Assembly: GCA_013407085.1 (NCBI GenBank)
Contig: JACCGJ010011207.1
Coordinates: forward strand, 1-64,000
DNA length: 64,000 bases
Source of the DNA: Atriophallophorus winterbourni
Taxonomy: Eukaryota > Platyhelminthes > Trematoda > Plagiorchiida > Microphallidae
Reading direction: 5' to 3'
Shown here: piece after piece, positions 20,990-32,900 of the stretch
Position numbering within the stretch: the first letter of the stretch is position 1
Layout of the letters: every line of letters starts with the position of its first letter
Notes under the pieces: model-generated
Databases searched by the model: none
Told to the model about the DNA's origin: nothing
What the model saw: the letters and a program-made list of their open reading frames with translations, nothing else
Position numbers and translations under genes: made by a program

Positions 20990-23900
20990 GTGAGTTTGCT
21001 GTTGGCTATTTTTCATGTTAAATTTATTCTTGGTCGTTACAACAAAATCACAAATATGGTGTCAAGCAAATTCCCATGTGTTCATAAGCTACACATAGGT
21101 TGAGCTACTTTTAGATTTTCTAGGGCCTGTTTATAGGATAAAACATCATATACTTTAATGCGGAAGTTGTCGCATTCACAGTACAATTGTACTGCACGAT
21201 CACACACATGTATTGAATCTGACTTTATTTGTGTCAATTCTTATAGCAGTCAACGCTAGTTCTAATAGCAGTGCCTAATTTTATCTGATTATCTGTAACG
21301 TGAGTTACCATCATGTTATCGCTTGGCCTGGACAACCTGACAGTATCTCGGCCCACGTGCAGTTTCTGACTATGCGGCACTTTGCCTGGATCAGGCTTGT
21401 GCTTTCATACCATACATATTTCGCTGTATTTATTTTTCAAGTTTCCTTCACCCTTAGAACTACAGCATCATTTGTCATTTCTCATTCTTATGACATTTTT
21501 TAGCTTTTCGAGGCGCAGAACTAGCTCTTTATATTGTGTTGTTTGACTCGGCCACAAATATAACGAATTTTGCAAAGTACTGCTACTGGACAATGCAAAT
21601 ATTTTTCTATGTATTAATACATTTTTCTCTGGACCCGAAAAATGCACCCGTATTTTAGCTTGTTATAAGTCTCTTTGACTGCGACGCAGGTTGGTTGCTT
21701 GCGATTCGTGGTGTTATCTATTCGGTACGATTATTTTCACGATATTTACACGAATGTGGAATTCGTGTGTGATGCAAAAGTACTGTGATTATCGCCGATA
21801 AAAAGCTTTATACGATAAAATACCTCAATCGCACTGCAGTTACCTATTAAATCCGTTGATTGTAAAATAACACGATGGAGAGTACATTCTCAGGTTTCAC
21901 TCGGATGTGCGATCGTACAGTACTTATGTGCTGTGCGGCTAACACCGTGCTAAATTGATTCGCCATTGGTGGTGAGCTGCATCCTGAAACTGGCTGGAGT
22001 CTCACTACCATTTCTGTTTTCTTTCTCATATCTGTCTAGGCCTGGGCAACCTGACAGTATCTTAGCCCACGTGCAGTCTCTGACTGTACGGCACTTTGCC
22101 TGGATCAGGCTTGTGCTCTCATACATACAGGTTTCACTCGATGACTATGTCAACCAGATGAGTTAGGATCTAATCATGCACATTCGTAAATCAATTCTGT
22201 TTCTGCGTTGTTGGGCCAATACATCCGGCGACCCTCTAACCCGGAAGCTAGAACCTCTTGATTTAAGGATGTTTATCTTTGGAAAAGTTCGAATAACGTT
22301 TAACAACAAAGCAATAAAGAACCAGTAGCTTAAAGACCAGCTACCTTGTATTGCAAGCGTAATCTGCGTTTACCAATTTAAGCTATATCGCGCCGCGTTG
22401 ATTTCTATTTGTATTCTGTTCAGTATTTATCAGACTCATTTTTCACTTCTTTTATGCATGTAGTGTAGAGTTTGATGTGAAATACCGAAAAGGCCATCCT
22501 TCGGTCTAGTTATGGGTCTCGTTCACAATTTTTACTTAAACAGTTTTCGGCTCGAATTAAAATGTCTTTTGGATGCTCACCTTTATTCCAACATCATTTT
22601 GTAAAACCTATTATCGTATAGATTTAATTTACTTTGGCTAGTGAAGGTGACATGGAGACAAAGTAATGTCTGGTTGTGATTGCTATAATTCGCCTCACTT
22701 AAATCATCTAGACCTACCCTTTCGACTCTAGCGATTTGCGTGACCAGGGATTCCATCGTGCTCGAACGCTGATTTTAGTTCCGACCAAAGAAGCGGCCAG
22801 ACGTGTTGTCCACACAATTTTGAGTTTAATGCCGAAAGGTTCCACGGTCAGTCATCGTCGACGCTTTGAACGCGATTTTGGTCCACAACCTGGTGAGACA
22901 GATGATGAAAAGCGCAAAGGTCGCAAACCACCCGACTACGAAGAATGGTTTAGTTGTAAGTAAACCGACAGATTAGTGCGCTTTTTTAAGTTATACAACT
23001 TGTCTGATGACTTTTGCAGAACCAAGATGGTTTCGAGCACAGTAAGAACATTTTTCTTTTTCTGCTGAATATACTAAAGCAGCATTATCACATCCTTTCC
23101 CGAATATGTTTTCTATCCAACTTCGGCTAACAGTGAACAGGCTTTTTCACTCTTAGATTACATCTACACGTCCACATGTGATGTCTATCTTGCCACTATA
23201 AATACTTTCCTGGTTTGTGCGAAGTGTACAGTCAGATATTGCACGTGAGCTGAGATACTACCAGCTTGCACAAGTCTAGACTGATTAAAAGGAATGCTAA
23301 CAGTGAGACTGTAGCGGCATTCTGCTCATCAGCACTAAAACTAAATTTAGTACAACGGTAGCTGTGCAATACGTAAGTACCACAGAAATGCACACTCGTT
23401 CCTTGACATGGATTGCTGTCGGTATTCAACTATGGCCTGTAACTCTTTCAACAGTTACAGCTTTCCAGATATTGCTGACTGCTAGCGTTGGACTTGATCT
23501 TTTAGTCAACTCGCCGTTCCATTTCACTGTCTGGTGCAATCGTGGATGTGCATTTACATTTGACTTGTGCTTTTATCCGTTTAATTAAACTTGTTGTAAT
23601 AGTAGTAATGTTTTTCTTTCACTGTTTTATGTGTCATTTTACACTACGCTTTTTCTGTGCTTGCCTTGCCGTGTTTTGTTCGCACTTTATGGCATCACTA
23701 TTCATTGCCAATACTGTGGTGATTACGTTTCCATTCGACGGTTTGTTCGTTTTTCGTTCAACAGGCAACGTGGGAGATCACTTTCGCATTGGTATCGCCT
23801 TTGGCAAAAAGACAGTGAAGCTTTATTCAGCATTTGCTGAATCCGATTTGATTCTATCGTCTCCTCTCGGAATTAGAACCATAATCGACGAGGAAAGGTG

Positions 23901-26900
23901 AGTATTCGAACTTCCTATTAAAACAAAACTGGCTAGTTTATCTGCGACTTTACCGTGCGTTTACTCGTAATGATCTGGTTTGATTTGGTAATCTTTGATT
24001 TCTGTCGTTCGCTGCTGCGTCGATTATGTTCGACAAGACGTTCGAATGACTGAATTCTAATGAAAGCTAATTTCAATGATGCGAATTGGTTTGGAATATC
24101 GACAGTTTTTTCTCGTTAACACGATGGCACCACTTGGTTGTTCTCTTTACGGAAATTCTGCCGTTTGCTTGATCTCTCCGTAGATACATTGCTTGCCATG
24201 ATACGGGGCGTGTTATTCACGCTATCTTTTACTCCGTTTGCTGGATGATCCTTGGAATGACGTCATCGTTTCTTGTTTAGTATAACTAGTTCATTTTCAA
24301 ACCACCCTTGTCAAGCGTCCGACTAATTTGTATCAATTAATGACATAGCCGGGAGGGGGCAGTGGGGATAAGCTCCCACTGTCTATAAAATGCTCCCAAT
24401 GGCAAGCGTCTCAAATAGCCTCTGACAACCAAGTCCATCTTCTGGCCTTCACGAGTGGTTGCCCGAGCTCGGTGGAACTGTTTCTATCAACAGGAGAAGG
24501 GGAGAGAGCGAGTGACGGGCGCCTGAAAACCAGTTTGCTTCGGGCAGATGGAGCTCGTTAGCCTGGGATGGCATTTCATCTAAGGGAAGGAAAACCCTGA
24601 TTTTAAACCCCCGCTTCCTTGCGGGATACCCGGTCGCGGGAAATGCTTCGAGAGAAAACCCTGAGGAAAATCTGAAACAGAGTCTGGCAGACTGTTAGTT
24701 GGTGCACAGCACCTCTTTCTGGCAACTCCCTGCTGCCTTGCAGGTCGCACTTGGTTATGCAAAGGCTAGAGAAGCTGACTCGAACAAACGCCGAGTGGTG
24801 CTGGGGACTCCGCTTTGTACCCAAATTCCCAAGAATCTTCATTGAAGCCGACTCATCTTCCAGGAGGCGATAGTCTCACAAAAGTAAATGTAAAGTAAGT
24901 AACGTCATCACTGCTGCACTTCTGAAACACTTGTGGATGACGAAGAAGAATCTTCATTGAAGCGGACTCATCCTCCAGGTGGAGGTAGTCGCACAAAATA
25001 ATAATAATAATTCAATGCTCAGTGGGCATCACAATTTTTAGTAAAAAAGATGTTAATCGAAGCAGCTACGAAAATCTAATTTACCTTAACGTACCCGACA
25101 ATATGTGATCTACTTTCAGTCTCACTTTAGCTTTCTCTCAGGGAAGTGTGTTTCAGTTCCCATTGCCTTCTACTAGAAACATCATCGAGCAATAGATGAA
25201 ATCAATATACGTGGTGCGCTGAAACGTTAAAGGTATGAGCGCAAATCTCCAGAATGCAAACGAAGGAACTTCTTTATCTATAGTTTGCGAGCGCGATTTC
25301 TAAAGCTTTTATCCAGGTACTGAGCTGCAAGCAGAATCTGGTTGGAGTCTCGACGCCATTTTCTGTAAATCTGTCTAGGCCTGGGCAACCTAACAGTCAG
25401 CCGACGCGCAGTATCTGATCGTGCGGCACTTCATCTGGGTCCAGGCTTGTGGTACACAGGCTTGGTTTCCGTTCATTGCGGATCTCACTACTTCAATACT
25501 GCATTAACTGTGCAACACAGAAATACTTCCTAATGAATTATGCACTCGTACCCACAAAATAAACTTCAAAACCAACTAAGCTTATCAAGCAAACTCTTTA
25601 ATAATCATTTTGTTTACTAACATGACTGTATAAAATCACATGCCTGATCCAGGTAAAGTGCCTTGATTGTGACATCGATGCTTGTCGTACGGGAGCACGG
25701 GCATGCGGCCGTGCAGTTCTTCCTTGCTATGCTTGTAACACCGTGTTAAATTGATTTGCCACCGGTAGTGAACTGCATGTGAAATTATGCTGGATTCCCA
25801 CTGCCATTTCTATTTTCATATCTGTCTATGCATGGGCAATCTGACAGTATCTTCTATCACGTACAATCCATGTTGGTGCGCACTTTCCACGGATTAGGTT
25901 TATGATTTCATACATGGTTTTGAAGCCTGAATGTTTGCTCCTTTATCTGCCTGGTTACGTTCTCAGCACGCGCCCGTCAGAGCTCTAAGTAAAGTATTTT
26001 CTCCTAGCGTAGCTGCCCTAGCGATGGGTTCCCTCTGCTGGAAGCAATGTGGTTTCAGGTCAATTTACGAATTTAATGGCAATTCCTTTACTAGTCTATG
26101 TGGTGCACGCCATCTGCAATGATGCAGTGTTTCTGTCATGTAGGGGAACACCATTAATAGACTATCAATAAATACATACTGTAGTCACTGTCATGGCGTT
26201 CGTATTATTTTTAGCCGAAGACGGGCAGCCTGACAGTATGTTAGCTCACGTGGACTGCGGCATTTTGCCTAACTCAGGCTTGTGATTTCATGTTTGTTAC
26301 TACTCATCAGTACCAAGTCCTTCTAAATATTCACAATGTTGATGACAACGGTCCACATTGGAAGCACTGGACTCGATTTTCATTCTTATTTGAGCTCATC
26401 AGCAGTGCCTATCCTCTGGCTCTTGTCCGACCATTACCATTGTATTTATACGCCTTAGGCCTTATCTACTGTTCACCGTTTGACCGTTTAAGCATTCATG
26501 AATGTTTCCCTAGACTGGGACATTTGAATATTTCGAAGGACTTGTGGTTTTATACATGCATGCATTATCATCATTTCATTTTACCTGGAGTCTGTTAGTT
26601 ACTGTGAATCTTCGTCTAGCTCGAGACTTGTGTTGTCATAGATTCACATAGCTTTTATGGTGATTCGCTTGTCCGAATTTGTAGTGACGAAAATCTGATC
26701 AATTCCCGTATCGTTACGCTCGCACCTGGAAGACGCCTAATTCACACGTTTGATAGGTTTTTATCTCGAAACGCTTGCTCGCTCAAGTATCCTATTTTCA
26801 TGCCGTATCATTAAATTGTTTGCCAGTTTTACTTGGTGCATTCGCGTGGTTATTTTCTCTTCTCACAACACCTAGAGAGAAAGAAGCTGACCTACAATAC

Positions 26901-29900
26901 ATAACCGCCTCAATAGAATTGCTTATCATCGATCAAGCGGAAATGCTTCTTATGCAAAACTGGTCGAATGTACAAACGATAGTTTCCATGCTCAACCAAC
27001 GTCCTACAAAGTCCGCATTCGCTTCTGCCGCTCGAATACGGTTGGCCTATTTGGCTGGCTACGGGCGTCGATATCGTCAATCGTTGATCTTTTCGGCAGT
27101 AAATGCTCCTCAAATTAGTCTACTTTTGGGAGACTGTGAAAGTGAGCCTTATGTTGTATTAAATCGGCTGTTTTGTCATTTGCTTTCATTGAGTTGCTGT
27201 AAATTAATCGATTTTATTAAACCGTTTGTTTTGTCCTGGTCACCAGAGCATTTTGAAGGAGCCACACAACGATATCATAAATAATACTAATTCGCAAAGC
27301 CGGTCGTAGGATGTTTGTAATTGAAATTCATGCGAATACACTTTTTCGTTCAAGCTCAAGTGGTTTAACCCATCTACATGTGTGTGGGCACATGTGATTG
27401 AACAGTTTGGTCGCGCCAGCCTTATCCAATAGTGGCTTACAAGTTCAAACCTTGTTTAATATTTCTCCACTGTTTAAATCCATGCGGATCCTGATCGTAT
27501 AATCCCTATCTGATGAGTCCAAACATCACGTAACCGGTCGTGTGGTGTGTGTATGTGCGATGGAAATGCATGCAAATACGGGTTAATATTATTATTTCAT
27601 ATTTCTTGCTGTAATGGGATGCTTTTTTGTTAAGTAACTTGTGTTCAATGCACTGAGACTGCGCCTTTAAGTTACACGGTAGTTCGTTTTCAGGTGGCCG
27701 GATCATTGTTTAATTCTTAGTGCATCGACTGCTCAACGAATTCCATTACGTACCAACATCAGATCACCAAGCTGTGAACATTTGATTTGGGTGAAAAACG
27801 CATGATTTTTCTACTGCTGTACTTATAGTCAATAGCAAATGAGGATTTATCCTCGAATTCGCAAATAATTGGGTTTAGCACAAGGTCAGATCGGCGTTCG
27901 AATGTCAGGTCACGGATACGCATACCTGATTAGCGGCAATAACCGCGAAACCGGTTGTGTGCTTCCGTCCTGCTTTTCGAACGTCATATACTACTTATTA
28001 ATAAAAATCTGGCTTCAATCTAAAATAAACCATCGTGCTGTTATTGGAATGTTGAAAAATATTCCAAACAGTTACCGGTGCTGCATTGCAACGCTTGTGG
28101 GATTTAGCTTAGTCCTCGAATTCGCAAATAGCGGTTTGTCATTGAACCTGAATGGTCGAATCTATAAAGCACTAATCCGATAAGTTGTAGCATGCTTGCA
28201 AAACCATTTTCCAGTCTAAATAAACATTAAAGCTTTTAGAGATCTGCGCCAGCTACGTGGTTGGCATCAGCTGGCACCATTCATTTTCTGATACAAGTTT
28301 CGAGAGAATAATCGGTCACTTTAGTCATTTCACATTCTTTGCGTCGATCGAATGAGCGAAAAACCTTTTAGATTGTTAGCATAAAACACCTTTAAGGCTC
28401 ACTGTCTCCACCCGATGACGGCAAACAGATAGAAACCGGTTATGGAGTGTAGGCGTTTGGGATGTGAGCAACAATATACTCTGGTCGTTTCTAAGCGTCT
28501 TTAGCGCTTGACCAAGAATTGTCTGTGTTTCTGTATTTGAACACCGTGGTTCGTTGTTCGAATCCTGCATAACAGTGATATTCAACTCTAACTTTGTTTA
28601 CCACTATTCCGCTGATGCGAGGCTCACTGAACCTAATCTTACTGTCTCCACCTGATGACGGCAAACAGCCAGAAACCTTTTGTAGAGAATAGGTGCGGGG
28701 TATGTGAGCAACATATTACAAAATTCACCGTCATCTACATCATTCATATCCAATACGTGATAAACATTAAGGTTGAATATTGTATGAGTCTGTTCCCACC
28801 TGAGACGGTTTGACAATATTTGTATACACTACTTTAATGTTAGTAAGTAAATCGTTAATTGTGAACCGATTATTCCCCACGTTTCCGTATTTTCATTTTA
28901 GACTTCCAGGGTTTCAATTACATCCCCCCTGTGTTTCCCAGCACTGGTCCGTACGCTTCGTTATTGCCGACTAACATCCGAATACCAGGTTCAAAGTTGG
29001 TTAACACTTCGGATTGCAATAACTCGAACAATCATGAAGTGAAACTGGAATTCCTCAGCTTCGCAGTTGCGGGTCAAGCGATGAAGTCTTCATATAACGC
29101 GGATGCAATTGATGATAGTGCAGATGAAATGGATACCACAGATGCCGAGACTAAAGACACAGCGTTATCCCTTCCGAAAGGCCAGATTCTGCTTTCGGTT
29201 GGTGTTATTCCCGATACAGATTTCTCGTATTTGTGTAAGTTTTTGTGACACTGCTCTATTTAACGTCATGTATTTTCATGAAAACATGCACCCTATCACA
29301 AATGCTGCTTGTTAACTGAACGCCTTTTCGTGACTTTATATAAATTTGCGGTTCAGATTATATTCGCCGAGTTCATGTATTTCTTGCTAATTTTTCGTCT
29401 TCCGGCCACTTCACTTAAGCTTGCTTTGATGAGTGGCGTGAAATCCGAACGGAAGTTGCCGTGCTGGTGTCGTTCCACTCGTTCAAAACACCTGATTGAA
29501 CGCATGTTGTGCTCGAAGTCTAGGCACTTCATCACAGTTTGTGTTTCACAGGTTCATATGGTATGGTATGAAAGCACAAGCCTAATCCAGGCAAAGTGCT
29601 GCATAGTCAGAGACTGCACGTGGGCTAAGATGCTGTCAGGTTGCCGAGGCCTAGACAGCTATGAGGAAGAAAAAAGAACAGTAAATGATAGTGAGGCTCC
29701 AGCCTATTTCAACATGCAGCTCACTACCTCTGGCCAATCAATTCAGGTTCAGTAGGTTTTGGGTACCACCCTCCTCCATCTTTTGAGGATTTTTCACGTG
29801 TTATGGTTGTATGTCAAGTAAGCACTCTGTACTTGATTCCGCTGTACTGCTGTCCTTAATGTTGATGCGGCTAGATGATGTCAGAAAAACCTCTTGATCG

Positions 29901-32900
29901 GTATTCAAACTCAAACTTTGTTCTTCTCCAAACAATTTATTCAAACTTGTTTTGAGGCACAAACAGATTCAATCCGTAAAATGCCTCTCGATGTCGATTC
30001 GTTAATCACTTCTGCCCCGGGAACAGTTCCATTTCCTATTGAGTTTAAAAATTCGTCCTAACAATCAGCTTACTTAAGTCTCCTGATTAATGGATTGGTT
30101 CATCTTGCGTCTGTAGTGTAGAACACCCTCAACCAGTATATCAATTCACATACCTCTATTCAAGTATTGCAATTAACCCTTTGCTAGAAAGTGCGATCAA
30201 TTAACCTACTAACATTTTGTCTTTCTTTTTCTACTCTTTAAATCACGGAATAAAAAGAAACCGCAAACTGACTAAACTTCGTTACACACATTGTGCATGC
30301 TCCACTCGTTCCTTTATGCTGAATAACATTTGAGCACTCGTACATGGACAGGAGCTCAATGTTGTTCAAAAAATCACAATACCTCGCGCATTTGCAAATT
30401 CTGCTTGCCCGTTGTTTTTACATGCTCGTTCATCTGCTTTCCCGGCTTCGTGTTACTTGACACATTGTCTGTCTACGGACCCTTTCTCCATTATGACGAT
30501 AAATGTTTTTCATTTATGAAAAATTCGTCCTGAGTGGACTAGGTAACGAATGCTCAAGTGCTCGCTATAGTCGGTCTGCCAAGCTGTTTCATACCATTAC
30601 ACATCCTTGCAAAGATTGAGTAGCCACGCTGATATTTCGAGCAACCAAAGAGAACGGGTAAACTGATGTGATGGCATGGTACTCGATAACCTACGTAGGC
30701 AGAACTTCTGTACTCTGGGGCTAACACCGTGCGGAATCACGCGGAAGTCTCACTGCCATTGTTTTTTTCCTTTCCCGTATCTGACTAGGCATGGACAATA
30801 TGAAAGTGGTTTAGCTCCCGAATCGGACTGTTTAGTCATTCAAAAAGTTGCAAAACATGAAATTCATGCGATGTGATGTACATCCATGGTCGACATCGAC
30901 CGACGGAGGCCAACAAGTCTATGACGATGTGGCACTTTGCCTGGATCAGGCTGGTGATTTCATACATACATACTCAATCACTACGTTTTTAGCATATCTC
31001 ACCAAGTTATCGATTTTAAAGTTTGTCACCTCTATCCACGTGATACGCGATGCTCAAAACAACTTTGCTTGACTGTCGCCGATTCAATGGAATCCGTCAC
31101 GCTTCAATTATAATATGACAATAATTTTGTTAGAAGTTTGAGTTTGTTCATCAAGATTTGACTGAGTGCTCGATGATTTTTTGAATAATGTGAAATTGTG
31201 GGGGATTTTAGCAAAACACTACCGCGGTCTTTTGTAAATGTGTCAACGTGCTTCCAGGAATCTTTTTATGGTTTAGTTTCCGTACTCGGTGGTTTCATAG
31301 TTCAACCCCTGGATATTGACGTTATTTTTTGCTTGAACCAACCACTGATGACAAGAGGCTTTCAGGAATGTGACTTCTTTTGCCGGAATGTAGGTAACTT
31401 GATGGAGCCCCTTTTGATTGACAATCAAATGTAATCATCCTTCTCTTAATGTTTTATTCTCATATTTTTATACTTCATGTAAACTGTCTCATTGCCACTC
31501 AACCCTCGGTCTTCGCTTGGCATGTTTTATTCTTTGACGAGATAGTTTCGGGCAATCACCCAGTGTAAACATATTGTTGTTTTTCGACTTGATAACATTC
31601 TGATTAACTCAAAAGGTTAATCCTCATGTCTCACTAGAATGAAGTGCACTTCAAATTTCGTTGTTTATGTGGTCGTCACATGGAGACAGTCCGCTCCAAG
31701 GGTGGAGTTTATGCGATCCGGTATCTCAGTGGTTATATGCACATGATGCTATCGAAAAACCTTGCTCATTACTCTCAACATCTCATTGGTATGGTGTATT
31801 ATCATTGTCAGTTAGAGGGACCCATAAATTTTGTAGAAATAACAATGTAAACCTCAAGAAAAGTATCTTGCTAATGTTACTCTATCCAGGCATTGTACAT
31901 CGCTGCTGCTTGTTCGTGCTGGGTGCATGGATTGCCCTCTTCCGCGAAACTTGTGCGAGGTAGATGTGTGAGGTTTATCCCTTATGATTTAATAGTAGAT
32001 TATTATCAATACTCCTTGGTGAATGTAACAACCTCTGCGTTTAATAGTTTGACCCGGAATCACTTTGTGACTCTGGTTTGCAATGCCATGTTTCGTTCTG
32101 CGAACTCCATTTATCAGTATATTGTGGTACTAACATCCCATCACTTACACACCACTATTTAGCAGTGTTTTTAATGCGCACCGATGTGATGTGCAGCTCT
32201 CACCGTGCTGAATTTATTTGTCACCGGTCGTGAGCTATACCGGAAAGACTGTCATTTCTATTTTCATTCGCATACCTGTCCGGGCTTGGGCAACTTGGTA
32301 TTATCTTAACCGATGACTGTGTGGCACTTTGTCTTGTGGTTTTATACTTGTGATTTCATACAATGTTTTCATCGTGGCTCGTTTAAATGTTCTCCAGCTG
32401 GTCGATCCATTCCAATCGCTCGTATGAATGCATTCAAAAGTCGTATTCTACCACGTCTAAGCCGAGGCCTAGATCCACGCGTGCTAATCTACGTCCCGGA
32501 TTTCTTCGATTTGGAACAACTTCGTTTATTGTTGACTGCGGAATCATTGGATTTTTGTTGCATCCATGAGTATGTGCCAGTATAAACGTCATTGCTTTTC
32601 AACGAGTGCACTCGCTTTCGATATATAGATAACTCCAGTTAAGCTTGCTAAGGAAGTTTGCAATGAATCGGTTAGTATAGGTTTGTTTGGTAACGTTTCG
32701 CTTCTGAACACAGAAGCTTCGTCAGACCAAGGGTTTCGGTACGAACAGTGTTCAGGTTTAAATGATACTGTTCGTATCGACATCCTTGGTCTGACGAAGC
32801 TTCTGTGTTCAGAGGCGAAACGTTACCAAACAAACCTGCTCTAACCGATTCATTGCAAAGGTTCTTTTCATGATTATGGACTCCCGATCGGTCTCGAATA

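Larger units (their letters stand above)
20990..22731 (+). other. UTP25: UTP25 intron 6 (1742 bp)
   Basis: The first long intron after a run of micro-introns. It holds two R1 repeats (21320-21415 and 21890-22130); I see nothing else recognisable. Confidence 0.8.
28380..28720 (+). repeat. R3 repeat, tandem pair each with a hammerhead motif
   Basis: The block GGCTCACTG...CTGTCTCCACC, ribozyme core and GTGAGCAACA occurs twice, 240 bp apart (cores at 28411 and 28651). Between them is a tRNA-like B box (GTTCGAATCC at 28556-28565) preceded by TTAGCGCTTGACCAAG, a possible weak A box. In UTP25 intron 9, ending about 180 bp before exon 10. Confidence 0.65.
32657..32859. repeat. 203 bp palindrome of paired PLE terminal repeats
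   Basis: Arms 32657-32748 and 32768-32859 are inverted copies with a 19 bp centre. Each arm has AATCGGTTAG or its complement, TTGGTAACGTTTCG and a GTACGAACAG-like end. The same sequence appears singly at 41090-41160 and as the terminal repeat of the PLE at 48770-50560, which is the basis for calling it PLE-derived. Confidence 0.75.

Noticed and set aside
26290..26598. 102-codon plus-strand ORF in UTP25 intron 8
   Set aside because: It begins inside the end of an R1 repeat, has no recognised motif and no matching splice phase.
29925..30055. Possible extra UTP25 exon (QFIQTCFEAQTDSIRKM)
   Set aside because: No acceptor or donor gives a compatible phase, and exons 10 and 11 already join in frame with family-like spacing.
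32362..32397. Coding extension of UTP25 exon 11 upstream (CFHRGSFKCSP), which resembles the family's QVFQRF region
   Set aside because: The extension has no AG acceptor before an in-frame stop and enters an R1 repeat. The acceptor at 32397 gives the correct phase and spacing.
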